A stretch of 9,558 nucleotides of DNA from an uncultured Chthoniobacterales bacterium (lineage in GTDB: Bacteria > Verrucomicrobiota > Verrucomicrobiia > Chthoniobacterales > UBA10450): the NCBI GenBank assembly GCA_955652255.1, contig CATPAW010000089.1:1-9558 (forward strand). Direction: 5' to 3'. Of this stretch, positions 1 through 5,696 are shown piece by piece (the stretch's first letter is position 1; every line of letters starts with the position of its first letter). The translations under genes were made by a program, and so were the position numbers. Under the pieces are notes generated by a model that was given only the letters and a program-made list of their open reading frames with translations, was not told where the DNA came from and ran no database searches.

Positions 1-294
1 CGCAGTGACCGATCCGAACGCCTTGCCCGTCTCGCCGGTGGCCAGGGTGAAGGTCACTCGCAACTTGCCGATGCGACGGGTGAGCTCCTCCGCTTCATTC
101 AGCTCGCGCGCCTCACGTTCGGCCCGCTTCTTTTTCAAATTGTCCAGCTCGCGCAAACTTGCCGGCGTCACTTCGTAGGCTTTGCCGGAGGGCAGGAGAT
201 AATTTCGTGCGTAACCGCGCCGCACCTTCACCAAGTCTGCTTCGGCGCCCAGCCCGGGCACGTTCTCGGTTAAAATGATTTCAGTCGAAGGCAT
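1..294 (-). CDS. rplI: 50S ribosomal protein L9, N-terminal 98 residues (3' end beyond window)
   Basis: L9 binds 23S rRNA in the large subunit. It has an N-terminal rRNA-binding domain, a long connecting helix and a C-terminal domain. The visible 98 codons start MPSTEIILTENVPGLG, which matches the family opening (hydrophobic strand, then an acidic residue, then xxLG). They continue with VKVRRGYARNYLLPSGKAY (residues 22-40), the L9 signature around GYARNYLxPxGxA. Residues 50-78 (LDNLKKKRAEREAREL and following) are the charged connecting helix, and RVTFTLATGETGKAFGSVT begins the C-terminal domain. The start at 294 follows from this alignment. The leader is A-rich with no Shine-Dalgarno sequence. 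The gene has its own promoter and is preceded by cfa, not by rpsF, ssb or rpsR as in many bacteria. The reading frame is open to base 1, so the C-terminus lies outside the window. Confidence 0.95.
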   Translation of the reverse strand, partial: MPSTEIILTENVPGLGAEADLVKVRRGYARNYLLPSGKAYEVTPASLRELDNLKKKRAEREARELNEAEELTRRIGKLRVTFTLATGETGKAFGSVTA

Positions 295-303
295 GATTTA
301 TTT

Positions 304-326
304 TTTTTCGCGCGAAAAATTTTTCG
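304..326. repeat. Overlapping palindromes in the rplI leader
   Basis: TTTTTCGCGCGAAAAA (304-319) is a perfect 16-nt palindrome. CGAAAAATTTTTCG (313-326) is a perfect 14-nt palindrome that shares its A-tract. Both lie between the predicted rplI transcription start and its ATG. In RNA only a weak A/U stem could form, ending about ten bases before the start codon. The DNA symmetry could also be a protein-binding site. Function is not shown. Confidence 0.4.
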
Positions 327-347
327 GCAAGAGGAAGCGCGGAGGCG

Positions 348-375
348 AGTATAGAAGCGGCCACAGAACTGTCAA
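348..375 (-). promoter_or_regulatory. Sigma-70-type promoter for rplI
   Basis: On the minus strand TTGACA (375-370) is followed by a 16-nt spacer and TATACT (353-348). The -35 box matches consensus perfectly and the -10 box differs at one base. Transcription would start near 341, giving a leader of roughly 45-50 nt before the rplI ATG at 294. This makes rplI at least partly independent of the upstream cfa cluster. Confidence 0.75.
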
Positions 376-417
376 CGCCGCAAAAATTAAATCGTCGTGA
401 GTTGAAAGAATAAATTT

Positions 418-1728
418 TTATCGATACCAATCGTTACGGGTAAGCGGCAGGTTGGTTTGGCCGGCCGGACCGAGCTTCGCGAGCGAAGTTTGATAAACGG
501 CAATCCGACCGCGGCGAAATCCATGCCCGGCCCCGGCAAGGTAAAGGCGCCAGATCTGGTAGGTCGTTTCGTCGACAAACGAAAGCGCTTCGGCATGGTG
601 CGCTTCAAGGCGGGCGAGCCACTGGCGCAGCGTCAGCGCATAATGTTCGCGAAGATTTTCGACGTCGCGAATCTCGAAACCGGCCGATTCCGCTGCGCGA
701 AGCATAATTGGCAGCGGCGGGATATCGCCATCTGGAAAAACGTAGTGCTCGATGAATGAGCCGTTCCTGTTATCGGGTCGCGGAACAATGCTCTCGCCGA
801 TGGCTTGATTAAGAAAAATTCCGCCCGGCTTGAGGGCATGATGCACGGCGTGGAAGTAATCCGGAAGTCGGGCACGTCCGACGTGTTCGGCCATTCCAAC
901 GCTCACGGTCGCATCGTAAATTTCGCCCCCTTGCGCAGAGATTTCTCGATAATCGCGCAATTGAATTGTCACGTTGTTTGTCAATCCAGTTTCCGCGATT
1001 CGCGCGCGTGCCCAGCTCACCTGCGGCTCGCTTAAAGTAATTCCTTCTGCGCGCACGCCGAAATGTTTCGCGGCGTGGATGAGCAGAGCGCCCCAGCCGC
1101 AACCGACATCGAGCAGACGCTGCCCCGGACGCAAGCGCAGTTTGCGGCAGAGATAATCGAGTTTGTGCTCCTGGGCTGCATCAAGGCCATCGTCCGGAGA
1201 CTCAAAGTATGCGCAGGAATACACCATGCGCCGATCAAGCCACAGGCGATAAAAATCATTCGAAACATCGTAATGAAATGTCACCGCACGCCGATCGCGC
1301 TCTGGCGAGTGCCGCTTCCCGCGGATTTGAGGAAGCAGTTGGTTCACGGCCCACCGAATTGTCGATCTTCCATCGTACCCGGGCAGTGCGACCAATAGTC
1401 CTGCCAGCTTCAATTTCTTTTTCCAATTACCCAGATGAGCGAGAAGAAAATCACCGATTTCAAAGGCGGCCTCCATATCGCCCTCGATATCGAAGGCGCC
1501 GTGCAGATACGCTTCGGCCAGAGCAACTTCTGTCCCGCGCAAAAACATTCGCGTGAGAGATTCGGAATGTTTCAGCGAGAGCACCGCTGCACGCGCCCGC
1601 CCATCTGGCCATGCCGTGCCGTCCCAAAGTCGGACGCCAACGTTGTCCAGCGAAGAGCCGGCGAAGATTTCGCTGAGAACGTGAAGTGTTCGCTCTTTAA
1701 CGTTGTCTTGAGACGAACTTGCGCGCAT
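418..1728 (-). CDS. cfa: Cyclopropane-fatty-acyl-phospholipid synthase family methyltransferase
   Basis: Cfa enzymes transfer a methylene group from S-adenosylmethionine to the double bond of unsaturated acyl chains in membrane phospholipids, forming cyclopropane rings. The protein has 436 residues (E. coli Cfa has 382). Seen in it: HYDVSNDFYRLWLDRRMVYSCAYF-type signature at 152-175 with the active-site Cys172; SAM motif LLDVGCGWGALL at 205-216; EHVG with Glu281; FIEHYVFPDGDIPP at 325-338; Tyr363 in the C-terminal region. The N-terminal 150 residues match the usual extra domain of Cfa. The residue aligned with the E. coli bicarbonate-site histidine (His266, in LLHTIG) is Gln308 here (LNQAIG), so catalysis may differ, and the protein could be a relative with another product. 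It is the last gene of the cluster, 18 nt after sufT. No Shine-Dalgarno sequence precedes the ATG. Confidence 0.88.
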   Translation of the reverse strand: MRASSSQDNVKERTLHVLSEIFAGSSLDNVGVRLWDGTAWPDGRARAAVLSLKHSESLTRMFLRGTEVALAEAYLHGAFDIEGDMEAAFEIGDFLLAHLGNWKKKLKLAGLLVALPGYDGRSTIRWAVNQLLPQIRGKRHSPERDRRAVTFHYDVSNDFYRLWLDRRMVYSCAYFESPDDGLDAAQEHKLDYLCRKLRLRPGQRLLDVGCGWGALLIHAAKHFGVRAEGITLSEPQVSWARARIAETGLTNNVTIQLRDYREISAQGGEIYDATVSVGMAEHVGRARLPDYFHAVHHALKPGGIFLNQAIGESIVPRPDNRNGSFIEHYVFPDGDIPPLPIMLRAAESAGFEIRDVENLREHYALTLRQWLARLEAHHAEALSFVDETTYQIWRLYLAGAGHGFRRGRIAVYQTSLAKLGPAGQTNLPLTRNDWYR

Positions 1729-1746
1729 CGCGCGGTGCTGAAAATC

Positions 1747-2325
1747 TCAGATCATTCCAAGCTTCATTCGACCCGCTTCGCTGATCATGTTCTGGTTCCA
1801 CGGCGGATCCCAAACGAGCTGGACGTCGGCTTCGTCCACGCCGTCGATTGAAAGAATTTTACTTTGCGCATCGTGCGCGATGGCCGGACCCATCCCGCAA
1901 CCCGGAGCGGTCAACGTCATTTTCACTTCCACTTTCGTGCCGCCCTCATTCCTTTTGATTAATCGGCAATCGTAAACCAGGCCAAGATCGACAATGTTAA
2001 CGGGAATTTCCGGGTCAAAGCATTGTCGAAGTTGATTCCAAACGTGTTCTTCGGAAACCTCGTCGTTGCTGGCGACCGCAGTCTTCGATTCGGTTTTAGC
2101 CGACGGTTTTTCCAGGCCCAGTGCATCGAGATCTTTTTCCGCGATGCGCGATAGTCCGTGCGGCGTGGCGATGGTGTAACTTCCGCCCAGCGCTTGCGTG
2201 ACGACGCCTTGCGTTCCGGCGCCGAGCGTGAGCTTTTGCCCGCTCGGAATCTGGATCGCTTCGCAATCGCGGCTCAAAGTAAACTCCGTGTTCTCGTGCA
2301 TAATCTCAATCAAACTAAGCACCAT
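1747..2325 (-). CDS. sufT: Fe-S cluster assembly factor SufT (long form, MIP18/DUF59 domain)
   Basis: SufT assists maturation of iron-sulphur proteins, acting after cluster assembly by the SUF system in the cytosol. The 192-residue protein has the two-part layout of the long SufT family. An N-terminal segment (about 12-70) carries LSRDCEAIQIPSG and TQALGGSYT. A MIP18-like domain (about 95-180) carries QLRQCFDPEIPVNIVDLGLVY, then TLTAPGCGMG, then a WDPPWNQNMISEAGRMKLGMI-type ending. Cysteines 21, 102, 120 and 143 are visible; Cys143 in APGCGMG is the family's conserved position. The start is uncertain: the longest frame begins at 2325, but Met9 at 2301 (MHENTEFTL) fits the family's N-terminus and has GAG six bases upstream. 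It sits 43 nt after the E2 gene and 18 nt before cfa, in the same direction, so it is probably co-transcribed with the 2-oxoacid dehydrogenase genes. Confidence 0.9.
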   Translation of the reverse strand: MVLSLIEIMHENTEFTLSRDCEAIQIPSGQKLTLGAGTQGVVTQALGGSYTIATPHGLSRIAEKDLDALGLEKPSAKTESKTAVASNDEVSEEHVWNQLRQCFDPEIPVNIVDLGLVYDCRLIKRNEGGTKVEVKMTLTAPGCGMGPAIAHDAQSKILSIDGVDEADVQLVWDPPWNQNMISEAGRMKLGMI

Positions 2326-2368
2326 GCTTCTAACTGCAAGCGAACCATAGGGCCAAGGTTAGCGACAG

Positions 2369-3583
2369 CTACAACCTCTTCGGATCCTCGAGCAACTCGA
2401 TCACGCGTTTGAGCAAACGCGCCGCCCCCCCGCCATCGATGCTGCGGTGATCGAAGCTCAGCGTAATCTGAGCTTCCGTTTTGGGAGCAAATTCCTTTTT
2501 CGCTTCGTCCCAACTCGGGACTTTTTTTCCGACGCCGAGCCCGAGCAGCAAAGTTTGATCGGGCAGTGGAATCGGCGTCCCCCATTCCACTCCGAACGTC
2601 CCAAAATTTGAAACCGTCGCGAGGCCGCCGGCTTGCATGTCCGGCGAAATGCGGCGCTTGCGCGCAAGATCGACAAGCTCCTGATATTTTGCCGCCAGAT
2701 CGCCAAGTGAAGCTTTGTCAGCCGCGCGAATCATCGGCACCATGATTCCATCCTGTGCTTCAACCGCGACGCCGATGTCGATGGAGCTGGATTGCACGAC
2801 CCGGTTCCCGATTAATTTTGCGGCCGCGCTGGGATTTTCCGCGAGCGCGAGCGCAAGCGCGCGAGTTGCGTAAAGCCCGGGACCCGGCTTCGGGTCGCGC
2901 GATTGTCGATCTTGCAACACCGGATCGAGATTGACTGACGAGCCGATGGTCGAAAGCGGTCGCGTCCAACTGCGTCGCATCGCGTCCGCCACTCCGGCGC
3001 GAATCGCGGAAGCTTCCTCTGCCGTTTGATTATCGATCTTGTGCAGAAAATTTTCCAGGTCCTTGATCGTGACGCGATTGCCTGCGCCGGTTCCGAAAAT
3101 TCCCGCGAGATCGGCATTGCTTAATTGCAGTTCGGCCATGCGTGCGCGAATTCTCGGCGACAGAAAGCTCGCACCGCGCGTCACGGCCGGGACCGGCAAG
3201 CCGCCGTCGCGCGACTTCGTTTGCGCACCGTCTCGAGCAGTCATGGCCTTGGCGCTTTCTTCCTCACGGCCTGGAATTTCTTCCGTCAGCTCTTGTTGCG
3301 GTGGTTCGGGAACTGTTTTCTTAAATTTGGCGGCGTCTTCTTCGCTGGCTTCGACGTAACCGAGCACCGCGCCGACGGGATAGGTTTCTTTCACTTGTGC
3401 GGTGATCTTGTCGATCTTGCCTTTGCACGGCGTCGTCACGCCCATCACGGCTTTGTTCGTCTCGACGTCGATGATTTCCTGATCGGCCGCGACCTGGTCG
3501 CCTGCCTTCACTTTTACGTCAACAACCGTCGCTTCGGCGATCGACTCGCCCAGCTGCGGCATGATGATTGGAACTTGCGGCAT
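2369..3583 (-). CDS. Dihydrolipoamide acyltransferase, E2 component of a 2-oxoacid dehydrogenase complex
   Basis: E2 is the core of the complex. A swinging lipoyl arm takes the acyl group from E1 and the catalytic domain passes it to coenzyme A. The 404-residue protein has one lipoyl domain (about 1-78) with the lipoylation site Lys44 in VETNKA, then an acidic/proline-rich linker. An E1/E3-binding domain follows (about 141-180, LSPRIRARMAELQLSNADLAGIF-like, shown here by SPRIRARMAE). The acyltransferase domain (about 190-404) ends with DHRSIDGG, giving catalytic His379 and Asp383. The start at 3583 (MPQVPIIMPQLGES) is the lipoyl-domain start; an in-frame extension to 3712 would run through the end of the E1 beta gene and is rejected. 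It begins 4 nt after E1 beta. Candidate names are pdhC or bkdB; the acyl substrate cannot be told from the sequence. The motif has Asn where ETDKA is usual. Confidence 0.92.
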   Translation of the reverse strand: MPQVPIIMPQLGESIAEATVVDVKVKAGDQVAADQEIIDVETNKAVMGVTTPCKGKIDKITAQVKETYPVGAVLGYVEASEEDAAKFKKTVPEPPQQELTEEIPGREEESAKAMTARDGAQTKSRDGGLPVPAVTRGASFLSPRIRARMAELQLSNADLAGIFGTGAGNRVTIKDLENFLHKIDNQTAEEASAIRAGVADAMRRSWTRPLSTIGSSVNLDPVLQDRQSRDPKPGPGLYATRALALALAENPSAAAKLIGNRVVQSSSIDIGVAVEAQDGIMVPMIRAADKASLGDLAAKYQELVDLARKRRISPDMQAGGLATVSNFGTFGVEWGTPIPLPDQTLLLGLGVGKKVPSWDEAKKEFAPKTEAQITLSFDHRSIDGGGAARLLKRVIELLEDPKRL

Positions 3584-3587
3584 AAAA

Positions 3588-4556
3588 TTATTCTCGAAGA
3601 AGTTTTCTCGCCTTCGCGGCGATTGATTTCGCGCTCGGGCGATGCGCGCTCCAAAGATTTGGATGATACGGAATCGGCGTGTCTTTCGCGTTGATGCGTT
3701 GTGGCGGCGCATCGAGCAAATGAAATCCTTCGCTCGTGACGCGCGAAATTACTTCCGCCGTTACGCCGCCAAACGGAAACGATTCCCCCACGCAGAGCAA
3801 ACGGCCGGTGCGCGCAACCGAGGCGAGCACCGTGTCGGTGTCGAGCGGTTTGACCGAGCGAAGATCGACAACTTCGATTTCAAAACCTTCGCTCGCGAGT
3901 TGCTCAGCGGCGGCGAGCGCTTCGTGCAGCATCGCGCTGTAACTCACAATTGTGAGATCGCGACCTTCGCGGGCAATGCGTGCGTTGCCGGTGGGCAATC
4001 CTTCGGCTGGCAGTTTGTCGGCCTTGAGGTGGTAATAAAGATATTTGTGTTCGCAATAAACGACCGGGTCGTCGATCGTCACGGCTTCAATCAACATCGT
4101 GTACGCGTCTTCCACCGTCGCCGGCGTCATCACGATGAGACCCGGATAATGCGCGTAGATCGACTCCATGCTCTGGCTGTGAAACGGGCCGCTCCCTTTC
4201 GTTCCGCCGGAGGGCAATCGGACGGTGATCGGAACTGGAACGCTCGTGCGCCAGTAATGTGTGCCGGCGTTATTGAGGATTTGATTGAGCGCGATGCTGG
4301 AAAAATCGGCGAACTGCATCTCGACAATCGGCCGCATTCCGTGTAGCGCCGCCCCGATCGCCGTTCCGACGATCGCATCTTCACTGATCGGCGTATTCAG
4401 GACGCGCCCGGGAAATTCTTTGGCCAGACCTTTGGTTGCTTTAAACGCGCCGCCGAAAGTTCCGCCAACGTCCTGTCCGTAAATGAAAACGCGCTCATCG
4501 TCGCGCAACAATTTTGCCTGCGCTTCGCGGATCGCCTCCAGATACGTGATGCTCAT
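3588..4556 (-). CDS. 2-oxoacid dehydrogenase E1 component, beta subunit
   Basis: With the alpha subunit this forms the thiamine-diphosphate-dependent E1 that decarboxylates a 2-oxoacid and acylates the lipoyl arm of E2. The protein has 322 residues, the usual size for the beta chain. Seen: MSITYLEAIREAQ at the N-terminus; GQDVGGTFGGAFKAT (27-41); NTPISEDAIVG (54-64), whose Glu59 is the residue that activates the cofactor; the active-site stretch GPFHSQSMESIYAHYPGL (123-140) with His126; and the C-terminal transketolase domain, with VVDLRSVKPLD and GESFPFGG. The start at 4556 overlaps the E1 alpha stop in an ATGA, which suggests translational coupling. A longer frame from 4598 would add 14 residues outside the family pattern. 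Possible names are pdhB, bkdA2 or acoB; substrate unresolved. Confidence 0.92.
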   Translation of the reverse strand: MSITYLEAIREAQAKLLRDDERVFIYGQDVGGTFGGAFKATKGLAKEFPGRVLNTPISEDAIVGTAIGAALHGMRPIVEMQFADFSSIALNQILNNAGTHYWRTSVPVPITVRLPSGGTKGSGPFHSQSMESIYAHYPGLIVMTPATVEDAYTMLIEAVTIDDPVVYCEHKYLYYHLKADKLPAEGLPTGNARIAREGRDLTIVSYSAMLHEALAAAEQLASEGFEIEVVDLRSVKPLDTDTVLASVARTGRLLCVGESFPFGGVTAEVISRVTSEGFHLLDAPPQRINAKDTPIPYHPNLWSAHRPSAKSIAAKARKLLRE

Positions 4557-5581
4557 GGGGCTTGATCGACAAGTGCGCGGTTTGAGATCGCGCACCAATC
4601 TTCATTCGTGTCGGGCGCCGCTTCTTTTTGCGCGGTTGTGATCGCTTGATCGACTTGCGCGGCCGCGTCGTTCCGCCAGCCTTGCAGCGTTTTTGCATCG
4701 ACCAGGTTTAGATCGACAATCAACTTTTCTGCGCGCTTCAAACAATCCTGGGCAAATGGCTCCCGTTTGACTTCATCGGTTACGTAACTGGCATCGTCGT
4801 GTTCGCCGTGGCCCGAGAGCCGTAAAGTCGACGCGACCACCAGTTGCGGCGGGCGGCCGGCGCGCGCCCGCTTCACCGCGCTCCCGATCACGTCAAGGCA
4901 CGCGCTCAGATCGGTTCCATCGAGATTATAGCCTTCGAAACCGTAGCCCTTGGCCCGATCGACTAACTCCGCGCACGCAAACTCGCGCTCATTCGATGTT
5001 GAATAGGCGTAATGATTGTTGGTTGCGACAATGACGAGGGGAACTTGCTCGACCGCCGCGAGGTTCATCCCCTCGTGAAACGAACCCGTCTGCATGCCGC
5101 CTTCACCGATGCAACTCAGACCGACAAAATTCTTTTCGCCTTTGAAACGCTTGGCCATCAGCGCGCCGACCGTGACCGAAACCATCGCGCCGAGATGACT
5201 GATCATGGCGAGCTGACCCTGGCGTGGAAGGCCGCGGTGAATATTGCCATCGCGCCCGCGCATCGGCCCCTGCCGTGAACCGAGATAGGTGCGCGCAACA
5301 TCGACCAGTGGCTCGCCGAAAGCCGATCGCCCGGCTTGATCGCGAATCAGCGGAGCGAAGATATCTCCCTTTTGCAAAAATAAACCGCAGGCGACGCTGA
5401 CCGCTTCCTGGCCTTTGCCAATATAAACTCCGCCGGTGATCAGACCGCCGCGATAGAGACTAACGAGTTTTTCTTCGAATGTCCGTGCCAGCAGCATCCA
5501 GCGAAACGCTTCCAGGAATCGTTCATGCGGCCCAGCTTTGGTTTTGATTGTCTCGCTGCTGCGCTGCGCCGTCTGAAGCAT
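4553..5581 (-). CDS. 2-oxoacid dehydrogenase E1 component, alpha subunit
   Basis: This is the thiamine-diphosphate-binding alpha chain of the heterotetrameric E1. The 342-residue protein is a normal length. Seen: FRWMLLARTFEEKL and GGVYIGKGQEA (50-60) at the start of the fold; RGRDGNIHRG (108-117); the cofactor motif from GEGGMQTGSFHEG (159-171) to NN (188-189), the GDG...NN motif with Glu for Asp; YAYSTSNERE (191-200); and RLSGHGEHDDASY (254-266), the loop that contains the regulatory site in mitochondrial homologues. GEG also occurs in branched-chain E1 alpha proteins, so it is not a defect, and it slightly favours a non-pyruvate substrate. It is the first gene of the cluster; a candidate promoter lies directly before the ATG, with no Shine-Dalgarno sequence. 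Names could be pdhA, bkdA1 or acoA. Confidence 0.92.
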   Translation of the reverse strand: MLQTAQRSSETIKTKAGPHERFLEAFRWMLLARTFEEKLVSLYRGGLITGGVYIGKGQEAVSVACGLFLQKGDIFAPLIRDQAGRSAFGEPLVDVARTYLGSRQGPMRGRDGNIHRGLPRQGQLAMISHLGAMVSVTVGALMAKRFKGEKNFVGLSCIGEGGMQTGSFHEGMNLAAVEQVPLVIVATNNHYAYSTSNEREFACAELVDRAKGYGFEGYNLDGTDLSACLDVIGSAVKRARAGRPPQLVVASTLRLSGHGEHDDASYVTDEVKREPFAQDCLKRAEKLIVDLNLVDAKTLQGWRNDAAAQVDQAITTAQKEAAPDTNEDWCAISNRALVDQAP

Positions 5582-5587
5582 TCGCCA

Positions 5588-5617
5588 ATTTTACGCAAGA
5601 TCGACAATCGCGCGCAA
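5588..5617 (-). promoter_or_regulatory. Candidate leaderless promoter for the E1 alpha cluster
   Basis: On the minus strand TTGCGC (5617-5612), an 18-nt spacer and TAAAAT (5593-5588) resemble a sigma-70 promoter. Only six bases separate the -10 box from the ATG at 5581, so transcription would start at or next to the start codon. The spacer contains a copy of the iterated motif TTGTCGATCTT (5607-5597). The -35 box is a weak match. Confidence 0.4.
5596..5614. repeat. Intergenic copy of the iterated motif TTGTCGATCTT, extended to 19 nt
   Basis: CAAGATCGACAATCGCGCG lies in the gap before E1 alpha. The same 19 bases occur in reverse at 2896-2914 inside the E2 gene. This is the only non-coding instance of the 11-mer in the window, so protein coding cannot explain it. 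All instances by my reading: TTGTCGATCTT on the plus strand at 1359, 2903, 3408, 6661, 7107, 7228, 8076 and 8695; its complement at 1984, 2666, 3861, 5597 and 6420 (left-end coordinates). The core GTCGATCTT also occurs at 8646 and 9045. Confidence 0.8.
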
Positions 5618-5631
5618 AAATTTTTTTGTTG

Positions 5632-5692
5632 TAGCTGCCGCCGTTTCTGGCGGCAGAATTAAAAGGATCTGCCGCTGAGACAGCGGCAGCTA
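5632..5692. repeat. REPIN-like pair of inverted hairpins
   Basis: Two hairpin units face each other across a short spacer. The first is CTGCCGCC (5635-5642) paired with GGCGGCAG (5649-5656). The second is CTGCCGCTG (5669-5677) paired with CAGCGGCAG (5681-5689). The outer ends are exact inverted copies: TAGCTGCCGC (5632-5641) and GCGGCAGCTA (5683-5692). The units differ in the stem (a C-G pair in one is a T-A pair in the other), so pairing is kept despite change. This is the layout of REP doublets (REPINs). It begins 4 nt after the smc stop codon. It could form RNA stems at the smc 3' end, but the run following it on the minus strand (CTACAACAAAAAAATTTTTG) is not a clean terminator U-tract. 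Confidence 0.65.
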
Positions 5693-5696
5693 TAAT

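Noticed and set aside
2881..2896. Hairpin GACCCGGCTTCGGGTC within the E2 gene as another inserted palindrome
   Set aside because: The stem is only 6 bp, and the encoded stretch fits the normal E2 catalytic domain without a visible insertion.
3165..3245. Repeat-like peptide (ARDGAQTK / SRDGG) in the E2 linker as a mobile insertion
   Set aside because: E2 linkers are naturally low-complexity and variable, and the DNA here has no inverted-repeat arms.
3584..3712. N-terminal extension of 43 residues on E2
   Set aside because: It runs through the end of the E1 beta gene in another frame, is Arg-rich, and precedes the canonical lipoyl-domain start MPQVPIIMPQLGES.
4557..4598. N-terminal extension of 14 residues on E1 beta
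   Set aside because: The family starts at MSITYLEAIREA, and the ATGA overlap with the E1 alpha stop is a typical coupled start.
5099..5107. GEG instead of GDG in the E1 alpha thiamine diphosphate motif, as a sign of inactivity
   Set aside because: Branched-chain 2-oxoacid dehydrogenase alpha subunits also carry GEG with full activity, and the downstream NN is present.
5618..5692. Hairpin pair after smc as a classical intrinsic terminator
   Set aside because: No uninterrupted U-run directly follows either stem on the transcribed strand, and the head-to-head doublet form is better explained as a repeat. A partial termination effect remains possible.
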